This document shows, piece by piece, positions 35,936-43,639 of a DNA stretch of 64,000 nt. The notes below the pieces were generated by a model that saw only the letters and a program-made list of their open reading frames with translations, was not told the origin of the DNA and made no database searches. Both the position numbers and the translations under genes were made by a program. Source of the DNA: Natrinema altunense (GTDB taxonomy: Archaea > Halobacteriota > Halobacteria > Halobacteriales > Natrialbaceae); NCBI RefSeq assembly GCF_000731985.1, contig NZ_JNCS01000001.1, positions 186,001 to 250,000 on the forward strand, written 5' to 3'. Within the stretch, counting starts at the first letter, position 1, and the number at the start of each line of letters is the position of its first letter.

Positions 35936-37992
35936 CGAACCTGACACCGGCGCTCCGACGGGCGAAGACCGCAGTGCGAAAGCGACGGTGGCAGGCCGCG
36001 GTTGCCGTCGTCGCGATCACCGGTGCCGTCGCCGTCTGGCTGGTCGCGACGCGAACCTTTCCGTACCACTCGCTCAACCACGACGAAGGGGTCTACCTCC
36101 AGCAGGCGTCGATGTTGCTCGAGGGGCGACTGTTCGTGCGGCCGCCCGTTGCGGACGCCTTCCGTCCCTGGTTCTTCGTCGAGGACGGGGACCGGCTCTA
36201 CCCGAAGTACTCGCCGGTTCCCGCGGCGATCTTCGCGATCGGCAAGCTCGCGGGTGGCTCCCGGCTCGTGCTCCCGGGACTCGCCGCCGCCATCCTCGCG
36301 CTCGTGGCGCTGGTCGTTCGCGAGGTCTTCGATCGACGAACCGGCCTCGTCGCCGCCATCGCAGTGTTGTGTTCGCCGCTGTTCCTGATCGAGACGGCGG
36401 TGTTCCTGCCGTACGCGCCGACGGCGATGCTCAACCTGAGCTTCGCCTACGCCTATCTCAGGGCCGACCGAACGGGTGACCTGCGGTGTGCCGGTGCCGC
36501 CGGCGCCGCGATCGGCGCGGCCTTCTTCGCGCGACCGTACACCGCCATCCTGTTCGCCGTCCCCTTCATCGGCCACGCATGCTGGACCCTCTCCCGTGAT
36601 TTCCGGCGCGCGCTCCCCAGACAGGCCACAACGGCGGTACTCGGACTGGGCGGCGTCGGACTGGCGCTGAGCTACAACGCCGTCGTGACCGGGTCGCCGC
36701 TGTTGTTCCCCTACGAGGCGTTCGCCCCGCTCGACGGACTGGGATTCGGTCGGCGGCGGATCCTCGAGCACGAGATCGAGTACACCGCCGGACTCGCGCT
36801 CCGGTCGAACGCGCTGGTACTGCGGTCGTTCGTCACCGAGTGGCTCGTCGGCGGACTGGTGGGTGCGGCGCTAGCCGCGGCCGGAATCGGTGTCGCAGTC
36901 CGCCGCGGCCTCTCAGCACGCGCGGCGGTCCTCGCCGGTCAGGCACTCACGATTACCGTCGGCAACGTCTACTTCTGGGGGAACTTCAACATCCTCGGCG
37001 ACATCGACCGCGCCGGAACCGGGCTGATCGCCACTCACGGTCCCTACTATCACTTCGATCTCCTGCTCCCGGTCGCGGCCTTCGCCGCCGTCGGCGCGCT
37101 GGCGCTGTTCGACGCCGTCCGCCGACGGGCCGACCGGTCCCTCTCACCGCAGGGCGCGCGCGCAGCCGTCGTCGCGGTGGTGCTCGTGAGCGCGCTCGCG
37201 GTCGGCGGCGTGACCGCGACGACGCTCGACGGGAAACTCGAGCGAAACGAGGCCGTCACCGAGACCTACGAGCGGGTTTACGACCCGCTCGATGACGGGA
37301 CGATCGAGGAGCCGGCGGTCGTCTACCTGCCGACGCCGTACGGCGACTGGCTCGCCCACCCGTTCCAGGCGCTTCGTAACGACCCCGGGTTCGACGGGGA
37401 GCGCATCTACGCCCTCGATGAGCGACCGTTCGACGTAGCCGACGAGTATCCCGACCGCTCGCTGTACCGACTCGCGTACCGGGGAACCTGGGCACCCCAC
37501 GCCGGGTCACCACAGGGTGCCCGTCTTCAGCGGGTCGATCGGGTCGCCGGCGAGACGGTCGCGCTGAACGTGAGCGTCGGCGTCCCGAAAACGGCCGGCA
37601 GCGTCAGCGCGACGATCACGACCGACGAGGGAAGCGCTACCTACGTCGCCGACGGCGTCTCGACCGCGTCCGAGGCGCAACTGCTCGTCACTGCCGACGC
37701 GGTGCGATTGCGCGGGACGGGCTGGAACACCACCAGCACGGTTCCCGTCGGGGAGGGAGACGACATCGCACTGACCGTCTTCGTCGACCGCGGACCCGGA
37801 AGCAGTTACAGCTATCGGCTCGAGTTGCCGGTACGGGCGGAAAACGGGACGGTGCGGGCGCTGACGCCCAGCGTGGAACGGTGTAGCGCGATTCGGGAGT
37901 GCGGTGGCGAAGCGGCGTACCTGCCCGATAGCGCGCCGGAGGGCACGTTCGTTCGGACCGACCTCACCGCGCTGAATCGCGAACGGGATTGA
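35932..37992 (+). CDS. GT-C-like membrane glycosyltransferase (GT39/ArnT-like) with extracellular C-terminal domain
   Basis: The 686-residue protein has one N-terminal helix, then the GT-C signature loop SLNHDEGVYLQQASMLLEGR (about residues 47-66), where DEG is the usual catalytic Asp motif of lipid-linked sugar transferases. About ten more helices follow to residue 435, then a 230-residue outside domain rich in Thr and Ser. It overlaps the permease stop by four bases, so it sits where the transporter ATPase would be expected. It probably transfers a sugar from a dolichol-type carrier; substrate unknown. Confidence 0.75.
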   Translation: MTNLTPALRRAKTAVRKRRWQAAVAVVAITGAVAVWLVATRTFPYHSLNHDEGVYLQQASMLLEGRLFVRPPVADAFRPWFFVEDGDRLYPKYSPVPAAIFAIGKLAGGSRLVLPGLAAAILALVALVVREVFDRRTGLVAAIAVLCSPLFLIETAVFLPYAPTAMLNLSFAYAYLRADRTGDLRCAGAAGAAIGAAFFARPYTAILFAVPFIGHACWTLSRDFRRALPRQATTAVLGLGGVGLALSYNAVVTGSPLLFPYEAFAPLDGLGFGRRRILEHEIEYTAGLALRSNALVLRSFVTEWLVGGLVGAALAAAGIGVAVRRGLSARAAVLAGQALTITVGNVYFWGNFNILGDIDRAGTGLIATHGPYYHFDLLLPVAAFAAVGALALFDAVRRRADRSLSPQGARAAVVAVVLVSALAVGGVTATTLDGKLERNEAVTETYERVYDPLDDGTIEEPAVVYLPTPYGDWLAHPFQALRNDPGFDGERIYALDERPFDVADEYPDRSLYRLAYRGTWAPHAGSPQGARLQRVDRVAGETVALNVSVGVPKTAGSVSATITTDEGSATYVADGVSTASEAQLLVTADAVRLRGTGWNTTSTVPVGEGDDIALTVFVDRGPGSSYSYRLELPVRAENGTVRALTPSVERCSAIRECGGEAAYLPDSAPEGTFVRTDLTALNRERD

Positions 37993-38072
37993 GGCGTGTG
38001 CCGAGCGAGGACCGAGTTCCCAAGTGAATCATGACGACCCGCCTCGCTCAAGGACGTAAGAACCGGCCGTGA

Positions 38073-38828
38073 CTACTGCGCCGGTCGGTGCGGAAGTTCG
38101 CGGAGTCGTTCCTCGAGCGAGACCTTGACGATCGAGCGTGCGATCTCGAGGCCGCCCTGCAGCGGGTCGAGTTTCGTCTGGCCGGCGCGCTCGCGGTACT
38201 CGATGGGGTGTTCGCGAACGTCGTAGCCCCGCATCAGCGGGCGGATCAGGAGTTCGGCGGAGAGGCCGGTGTTTTCGGTCCACTCGATCGACTCAACGAC
38301 GTCGCGACGGTAGGCCCGCATGCCGGTCGTCGTGTCGTGGACGCGAGTGCCCATCAGGATGCTTGCAGCCGCCGCGAAGACCTGATTGCCGAAGCGATTG
38401 AATCCAGGCATCGCGTCCGCTCCGTGGTAGAGTCGATCGCCGCTGACGACGTCGTGACCGTCGTTGATCAGCGCGAGGAACTCGGGCAGTTGCTCCATCG
38501 GGTAGGTGTCGTCGCAGTCGGTCGTGACAACGATCGGTCGATCGGGCTCCAAGATCGCCGCGCGCACGGCGACGCCGTACCCCTGTGGCTCCTGTTCGAT
38601 GACCGTTGCGCCGTGGTCGCGGGCGATCTCCGGCGTTCGGTCCGAGGAGCCGTCGACGCAGACGACCTCGGCTTTCCCGTCGGTGACCTCGTCGATGTCA
38701 GTCAGTACTTTGCCGATCGCTTCCTCCTCGTTGTACGTTCCCATGACGACGCTGACATCGTTGAACGTGAACTGTTCGCCCGTCTCGTGGCTCCGTTCTG
38801 CCGGTTCGGTCGGCTCTCCGTTACCCAT
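38073..38828 (-). CDS. Dolichol-phosphate-sugar synthase-like GT2 glycosyltransferase
   Basis: The 251-residue soluble GT-A enzyme starts MGNGEPTEPAERSHETG, then VSVVMGTYNEEEAIGKVL and the nucleotide-sugar DxD region TTDCDDTYPMEQ (about residues 102-113). It has no C-terminal membrane helices, so it resembles DPM1-type dolichol-phosphate mannose or glucose synthases. The product would feed a GT-C transferase such as the one at 35932-37992. Its promoter has an iron box at 38862-38877, 33 bases upstream; a TATA-like ATAAATA lies between. Confidence 0.88.
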   Translation of the reverse strand: MGNGEPTEPAERSHETGEQFTFNDVSVVMGTYNEEEAIGKVLTDIDEVTDGKAEVVCVDGSSDRTPEIARDHGATVIEQEPQGYGVAVRAAILEPDRPIVVTTDCDDTYPMEQLPEFLALINDGHDVVSGDRLYHGADAMPGFNRFGNQVFAAAASILMGTRVHDTTTGMRAYRRDVVESIEWTENTGLSAELLIRPLMRGYDVREHPIEYRERAGQTKLDPLQGGLEIARSIVKVSLEERLRELPHRPAQ

Positions 38829-38861
38829 TGGGGGGTACTCGCTGCCCGCCGTATTTATGTG

Positions 38862-38877
38862 TTTAGGTTCGCCTAAA
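38862..38877 (-). promoter_or_regulatory. Iron-box palindrome at the GT2 promoter
   Basis: TTTAGGTTCGCCTAAA is nearly perfect (one mismatch, T opposite G in the sixth-arm position). It lies just upstream of a TATA-like element and 33 bases before the start codon, overlapping the expected TFB recognition region. Confidence 0.7.
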
Positions 38878-39001
38878 ACGATCACGAACCCGACGATCGA
38901 ACCAGTGAGCCCGAAAACGACGACACACGACCGGGCCGGTGTCGTGCGTCGTTGTTTCAGTACGGGTTCCGTGCCTCAGAGGTGACTGCAGTGCAGACGC
39001 T

Positions 39002-40651
39002 CTATCGGATTGGCAACTCCGTCTCAAGAACGTGGTCCGCGGCCTTCAGTGCCAGCGCCGCGATCGTCAGCGTCGGGTTCATCGCCCCGCCGGTCGGGAA
39101 GACGCTGCTCGAGGCGATCCAGCAGTTCTCGAGGTCGTGCGTTCGCAGGTCGGGGCCGACGACGCTCGCGGTCGGGTCGTCACCCATCCGGGTCGTCCCC
39201 ATGTGGTGGTAGGCCGGCCCCGTCCCTTCGGGGCCGACCTGCCAGGTGATCTCCGCGCCGAGTTCGTCGAGGATCCGTTCTTGGATCTCGTTGACGCGCT
39301 CGATCGTCTCGAGCACGCGGTCGCCGACGGACCAGTGGATCTCCGGCACCGGGTTGCCGTGATCGTCGGTCGTCGAGGGATCGAGTCCGACGTAGCTGTC
39401 CTCGCGGGGGAGCTGTTCGACGAGCCCGCCCATCCCGATGTGGGTGCCGTAGTCCGAGCGGAGTCGCGCGAGCAGGTCGTCGCCCCAGTCGTCGCCGGTC
39501 AGCGCCAACTCCACGGGCGAGGGGCCGTCGTAGTTGAAGAACTCGAGTTTGAACGGGGCCTGCTCGGCGTCGGCTTCGTCGTAGAACTGGTGGGACTCGC
39601 TGGTCAGGAAGCCGACGTGGTTCTGGCGCGTGGGCTCGTCGAGGACGCCGCCGGTGCCCGCGAAGAGGTGGTCCATGAAGTACCGCCCGACGAGGCCGCT
39701 CGAGTTGGCCAGGCCGTCGGGGTAGTGACTCGACTCGGAGAGCAGGAGCAAGCGGGGCGTCTCGACGCCGCCGCAGGCGATGACGAAGGCGTCGGCCGAC
39801 TGGCGGTGACGGTCGCCGTCGGGCGTCGCGTAGACGGCCGCTTCGATCGCGTCGGGTCCGTGAACGAGTCGCTGGACCGGCGCGCGGTCGATGACGGTCG
39901 CGCCCTTCCGCTCGGCGCGCTCGACGTGGACGGTTGCGTCGTATTTCGCGCCGGACGGACAGACCGGCTGGCAGGTGCCGTAGCCGACGCAGGCGCTACG
40001 GCCGTCGTACCCCTCCGAGTTGCGCGCGTTCGGCACCGAGTGCATCGCGATCTCGAGTTCGTCACAGGCCGCGGCGAACAGCGAGTCGCTGTAGGAGGGA
40101 GGAAACGCCGGCATCGGATGAGGGTGCTCCCGCGGCGGGGCGAAAGGGTTGTCGGCCGCGCCGGCGACGCCCAGTTCCCGCTCGGCCGCGGCGTAGTAGG
40201 GCCGCAGGTCCGCGTAGTCGATCGGCCAGTCGGCCCCGACGCCGCGGACACTGGCGGAGTCAAAGTCGTCCTCGTGGAGTCGCATCACCATCCCCTGCCA
40301 GTGCAGCGTCGAGCCGCCGACGCCGCGAGCGCGGGCGTGGTTCAGCGGATAGGGACGCTCCCCAGTGGATTCGTAGGCGTCCCGCTCCGGATCACCATCC
40401 CAGACATCCGGGCGGTCGTAGGCGGGACGGATCGCGCGTTCCTGGCGGGCGAGCCGATCGTCGGGATCGAACCGCGGCCCGGCCTCGAGGATCACGACCT
40501 CCCGACCGGCCTCGGCGAGGCGGTCCGCGACGATCCCGCCGGCCGGACCCGCACCGATGACGCAGACATCGGCGTTCGCGACGGGGGTCCGGTCCGCATC
40601 ATCGTCGGCCCCCGACTCCGCCGAACCGGCGGGTGCTCGGTCCCAACTCAC
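39002..40651 (-). CDS. GMC-family FAD dehydrogenase with [3Fe-4S] cysteine motif
   Basis: The 549-residue protein starts at GTG with the FAD dinucleotide fold VIGAGPAGGIVADRLAEAG (residues 31-49). The cysteine motif CVGYGTCQPVCPSG (Cys221, 227, 231; C-x5-C-x3-C) matches the [3Fe-4S] site of FAD-dependent glucose/gluconate dehydrogenase catalytic subunits. The C-terminus has the GMC catalytic His in AYHHMGTTRMGDD and NPTLTIAALALKAAD. It overlaps its small partner gene by four bases (GTGA). The sugar or alcohol substrate is unknown. Confidence 0.88.
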   Translation of the reverse strand: MSWDRAPAGSAESGADDDADRTPVANADVCVIGAGPAGGIVADRLAEAGREVVILEAGPRFDPDDRLARQERAIRPAYDRPDVWDGDPERDAYESTGERPYPLNHARARGVGGSTLHWQGMVMRLHEDDFDSASVRGVGADWPIDYADLRPYYAAAERELGVAGAADNPFAPPREHPHPMPAFPPSYSDSLFAAACDELEIAMHSVPNARNSEGYDGRSACVGYGTCQPVCPSGAKYDATVHVERAERKGATVIDRAPVQRLVHGPDAIEAAVYATPDGDRHRQSADAFVIACGGVETPRLLLLSESSHYPDGLANSSGLVGRYFMDHLFAGTGGVLDEPTRQNHVGFLTSESHQFYDEADAEQAPFKLEFFNYDGPSPVELALTGDDWGDDLLARLRSDYGTHIGMGGLVEQLPREDSYVGLDPSTTDDHGNPVPEIHWSVGDRVLETIERVNEIQERILDELGAEITWQVGPEGTGPAYHHMGTTRMGDDPTASVVGPDLRTHDLENCWIASSSVFPTGGAMNPTLTIAALALKAADHVLETELPIR

Positions 40652-41166
40652 GCGTTCGGCCCCCGCTGATAGGTCCCGATCCCGCCCGCGTGGCCCTGCG
40701 GGTTCTCGAGGCCGACCAGTTCGCCGCCGGTCGGCGAGGCGTACAGCGCCAGCAGGAGGTCGTTGACGACGTAGTACCGGACCCGTTCGCTCGCCATCCC
40801 CGATGGGTCCTCGTCGGCGTCGTCGGCCCCCACGTTCCGCAGGACTTGCTCGCGGTCGGCGACCGATAGCGCCGCGAACTCGGCGTCGTACCAGACCCGC
40901 GCGTTCCCGTCCAGTTCCGCCACCGCCTCCTCGAGTCCCGCGACGTGAGTCGGGTCCGCGAGTCGCCCCTCGAGGAAGGCCGCGACGAACGGTTCGATCC
41001 CGGACACCTCGCTCGGGTAGACGACCGCGGCGGCCGCGACCAGCGTCTCGCGGAGCCGATCGGTATCGACCGGCTCCGAGCCGGGCGGGGCGACACAGCC
41101 CGCCAGCGTCCCCCCGAGGCCGAGCGCAGACAGCGCGGCGACCGCGTCTCGCCTCGTCAGTTCCAT
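40648..41166 (-). CDS. Gluconate 2-dehydrogenase subunit 3-family lipoprotein
   Basis: The 172-residue protein has an N-terminal Tat motif LTRRDAVAAL and a lipobox LAGC (Cys at 24). The remainder matches the gamma (hitch-hiker) subunit of FAD dehydrogenases: VYPSEVSGIEPFVAAFLEGR and RVRYYVVNDLLLALYASPTGG. Such subunits carry the folded catalytic subunit through the Tat system, so the pair should be membrane-anchored outside. An iron box at 41176-41189 lies 9 bases upstream of the start. Confidence 0.88.
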   Translation of the reverse strand: MELTRRDAVAALSALGLGGTLAGCVAPPGSEPVDTDRLRETLVAAAAVVYPSEVSGIEPFVAAFLEGRLADPTHVAGLEEAVAELDGNARVWYDAEFAALSVADREQVLRNVGADDADEDPSGMASERVRYYVVNDLLLALYASPTGGELVGLENPQGHAGGIGTYQRGPNA

Positions 41167-41175
41167 GTGGACGGA

Positions 41176-41189
41176 TTAGGTAGACCTAA
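41176..41189 (-). promoter_or_regulatory. Iron-box palindrome at the dehydrogenase promoter
   Basis: TTAGGTAGACCTAA is a perfect 14-bp palindrome with 6-bp arms. A TATA-like CATATATG (41192-41199) lies directly upstream on the minus strand, about 25 bases from the ATG. So the mRNA is probably leaderless and the box lies between TATA and start. Confidence 0.8.
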
Positions 41190-41254
41190 ACCATATATGC
41201 GTTGGAACGGAACGGTCGCGCGGCCGCTCCGGAAACGACTGACAGCGGTCCGTA

Positions 41255-42007
41255 TCAGACCGTCTCGGCCGGTTCGACCAGCGACGGCTCGTCCGTCGCC
41301 GGATCGTTGACCGCCGGGGAGACCGGATACGCCGTCATCCCCTCGGCCGGCCGGGGCTCGAGCAGTTCTCGGCCGGCCTCGCCCGACAGCCACCGCCGCT
41401 CGTCGTCGGGGTCGAGGATCACCGCCATCCGGTGATGGAGGTCCGAAACGAGGTCGTTGGGCTCGGTCGTGACGATCGTAAACGTCTCGAGGGGGCCGGT
41501 CTCGGTCTCGCCATCGAGGCCGCCGCCGAAACTGTCGAGTCCGGTCTGGGTCGTCGCCGGCTCCCAGCGCTCCCACAGCCCCGCCATCGCGAACACCCGT
41601 TCGTCCTCGAAGGCGACCCGATAGGGGCGTTTCCCGCCGTCGGATCCCCGATCCGACGAGGCTCGCGAATCGCCGATTCCCTCATCACCGTCGGTCTCGA
41701 CCCACTCGTAGAACCCGTCCGCGGGAACGAGACATCGCCGTCGCTCGTAGGCCGCACGAAAGCTCGGCTTCTCGTCGACGGACTCGGCCCGCGCGTTGAT
41801 TAGTCCGCCGCTGTCGTCGTCGGCCCACGACGGTACCAGCCCCCACTCGAGGCGTCGAAACGCTTCAGGGGCTTCGTTCGTGATCACCGGGAGTTCCTGT
41901 CCCGGGGCCATGTTGTACCGAGATTCGAACCCCGAGTCGGGAAGCCGAGCGTCGAACCGCGCCTCGAGGTCGTCCCCGTCGACGGTGAGCGTGTAGCGAC
42001 CGCACAT
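41255..42007 (-). CDS. SRAP-domain protein (HMCES/YedK family)
   Basis: The 250-residue protein starts MCGRYTL, whose Cys2 is the nucleophile that forms a thiazolidine crosslink with abasic sites in single-stranded DNA. The other family residues are present: Asn in INARAESV, Glu in PADGFYEWVE and His in SDLHHRMAVIL. A 25-residue Gly/Ser/Asp insertion (about residues 124-146) is probably a surface loop. It protects abasic DNA from error-prone repair. A much longer upstream frame exists but must be discarded because Cys2 needs to be exposed at the N-terminus. Confidence 0.93.
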   Translation of the reverse strand: MCGRYTLTVDGDDLEARFDARLPDSGFESRYNMAPGQELPVITNEAPEAFRRLEWGLVPSWADDDSGGLINARAESVDEKPSFRAAYERRRCLVPADGFYEWVETDGDEGIGDSRASSDRGSDGGKRPYRVAFEDERVFAMAGLWERWEPATTQTGLDSFGGGLDGETETGPLETFTIVTTEPNDLVSDLHHRMAVILDPDDERRWLSGEAGRELLEPRPAEGMTAYPVSPAVNDPATDEPSLVEPAETV

Positions 42008-42206
42008 ACCCGCTCCTCGGACCGCCGGCCCAAAGGATTGTCCGGTCGCGACTCGCCGACCGTCGGCGCGACGGGCCGTCGGCGGTCCGTTCGAGCGACC
42101 GGCCGAACGGGTTTGGGGGCGGTAGGATACCGTTACTCCGACCGAACCGCCGGGTACGGACCGCGTTACGATACCCGATCCCGGTCGACTCCTCGATGGG
42201 GTCGAC

Positions 42207-42320
42207 ATGGACGATCGATACGAAATGGTGGTGTGTCAGCGCGGCGCGCTCGAACTCCGAGATCCTGACGACCCCGACTGCTGGATCGCGACCGACACCC
42301 CTGTCGAGATCGAGCAGTAG
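42207..42320 (+). CDS. Very small haloarchaeal protein (37 residues)
   Basis: The frame MDDRYEMVVCQRGALELRDP ends with DCWIATDTPVEIEQ. Short haloarchaeal proteins ending in a W-x-x-[ST]-D-T-P/A-V pattern are common and of unknown function (some carry DUF numbers such as DUF7331, which I cannot confirm). It lies in the 5' region divergent from the SRAP gene. Probably a real gene, but short. Confidence 0.45.
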   Translation: MDDRYEMVVCQRGALELRDPDDPDCWIATDTPVEIEQ

Positions 42321-42507
42321 CGCGTTCCGGTCCCTCTCCCCGTTTCTGCCGTCGAAGGCAACGACACGCGAGCCGCCGGGTCGCCGTCCGCTCGCGACTC
42401 GAGGGCGAAATCGGTGACCTCGAGGACCGCACCGAGGAGCGGGAGTACCCGTCACTCGGTTCGGGCCTACTCACGCCGCTACACGCGTCGTAGCGAGTAA
42501 AATCACG

Positions 42508-42531
42508 AAAAGACCGGACAGGGGTTTGGAC
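42508..42531 (-). repeat. Degenerate copy of tRNA-Ser 3' end
   Basis: AAAAGACCGGACAGGGGTTT plus GGAC resembles the tRNA 3' end (AAACGCCAGGACAGGGATTT plus GAAC) with several mismatches. It is the oldest-looking of three copies. Confidence 0.4.
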
Positions 42532-42656
42532 AGTTGCGAGACGATCGGCCCCACTCCGTTCGGCCGCTCCGACTCGCGTGTTCAAATTCTTCGGTTGCAT
42601 GTCGTCGAAACCGCGACCCACTCAGTCACGCATCGCTCGTCGGTCGGTTTCGACAG

Positions 42657-42681
42657 AAACGCCAGGACAGGGATTCGAACC
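42657..42681 (-). repeat. Near-identical duplicate of tRNA-Ser 3' end
   Basis: Twenty-four of 25 bases (AAACGCCAGGACAGGGATTC plus GAACC) match the tRNA at 42781-42805. It lies 124 bases from the tRNA in direct orientation. A tRNA 3' end duplicated in this way is the usual trace of tyrosine-recombinase integration. Confidence 0.75.
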
Positions 42682-42783
42682 ACGGTCGGACGTGCTCGTT
42701 CGCTACGCTCACTGTGCGCGACTTCTCTGATTCAAATCCCGACGTTGTGGTTTCGTCGCTCACGAAGTTGTTCGCGACAAAAA

Positions 42784-42864
42784 CGCCAGGACAGGGATTT
42801 GAACCCTGAATCCCAAAGGGAACACGCTTTCCAGGCGTGCGCCTTACCGTTCGGCCATCCTGGC
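42784..42864 (-). tRNA. tRNA-Ser (anticodon GGA)
   Basis: The 81-base minus-strand sequence folds as a type II tRNA. The acceptor GCCAGGA pairs with TCCTGGC plus discriminator G. The anticodon stem-loop is CACGC-CTGGAAA-GCGTG, giving anticodon GGA (codon UCC). A long variable arm (TTCCCTTTGGGATT) is diagnostic for serine, and the T arm is CAGGG-TTCAAAT-CCCTG. CCA is not encoded. Confidence 0.95.
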
Positions 42865-42891
42865 TCAGGTCATCCTAACCGCGTCTGTCGT

Positions 42892-43131
42892 TTAACCCTT
42901 ACGAGATTCGTTTCCCGTCCCGCGATCGGCTGCCCACGCCGCGAATCGCGGCTCGAGCAGGTACGCTCCGGTTCCCGCACCGAAGCCGACCAGCAGTGCA
43001 AGCCCCAGCGCTCGCGTGATCGTCACGAGCGACTCGACGAGCAGGGCGTAGCCCTGGACGAGCACCAGAAACGACAGGCAGCCGACGACGCCCCACAGGG
43101 CGGCGGATTTGGCCCGGGGATCGAATCCCAT
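42892..43131 (-). CDS. Small two-helix membrane protein (79 residues)
   Basis: The frame MGFDPRAKSAALWGVVGCLS encodes a helix (VVGCLSFLVLVQGYALL) and a second (ALGLALLVGFGAGTGAYLLE) with a basic tail ESRKG. It is a hypothetical haloarchaeal membrane protein next to RidA on the same strand, and stops 27 bases from the tRNA. The start was chosen at the first ATG before the hydrophobic part. Confidence 0.7.
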   Translation of the reverse strand: MGFDPRAKSAALWGVVGCLSFLVLVQGYALLVESLVTITRALGLALLVGFGAGTGAYLLEPRFAAWAADRGTGNESRKG

Positions 43132-43162
43132 CTTCCCGGCGGGATAGCCGCTCACGCCGGTC

Positions 43163-43549
43163 TCACTCGTCTTCGACGGACGCGATGGCTTCGATCTCGA
43201 CGCCGACGCCCTTCGGGAGCGCGGCGACCTCGACGGCGCTGCGGGCCGGCGGCCGGTCGTCGAAGTAGTCGGCATAGGCCTCGTTCATCGCCTCGAAGTC
43301 GTCGATGTCGTCGAGGAAGACGGTCACTTTGAGGACGTCCTCGTAGCTCGCGCCCGCTTCGTCGAGGACGGCGTCGAGGTTGTAGAGGGCCTGCTCGGTC
43401 TGGTTGTCGATCGGTTCGTCGTCGAGCAACTCGCCGTCGGCGGTCATTGGAATCTGTCCCGCGGTGAACACCAGCGAGTCGGTCCCGGTCGCTTGACTGT
43501 ACGCACCGACTGCAGCAGGCGCATCGTCAGTTTCGATGATTCGTTTCAT
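43163..43549 (-). CDS. ridA: RidA-family enamine/imine deaminase
   Basis: The 128-residue protein starts MKRIIETDDAPAAVGAYSQA and contains the signature VFTAGQIPM, and the catalytic Arg in RPPARSAVEVAALPKG (about 105). RidA hydrolyses reactive 2-aminoacrylate released by PLP enzymes such as threonine/serine dehydratase. The threonine ammonia-lyase gene lies 90 bases upstream on the same strand, fitting the pathway exactly. Confidence 0.95.
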   Translation of the reverse strand: MKRIIETDDAPAAVGAYSQATGTDSLVFTAGQIPMTADGELLDDEPIDNQTEQALYNLDAVLDEAGASYEDVLKVTVFLDDIDDFEAMNEAYADYFDDRPPARSAVEVAALPKGVGVEIEAIASVEDE

Positions 43550-43639
43550 ACCCGAAGCCTCACACCGAGGTGGCATAAAAGCGGGCGAAGTTACATTCCC
43601 GCCGGACGGAGAACGGGACGCGTCGCCACCCAGCCCCGC

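Larger units (their letters stand above)
42321..42783. other. Non-coding stretch with decaying tRNA-Ser 3'-end copies
   Basis: No frame here looks coding. Two sequences resembling the 3' end of the adjacent tRNA-Ser occur at 42508-42531 (poor) and 42657-42681 (good), and the spacers between them are also loosely alike (each includes a TTCAAAT stretch and GTCGTCG/TTTCGTCG). The pattern suggests repeated insertions or duplications next to the tRNA. Confidence 0.6.
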
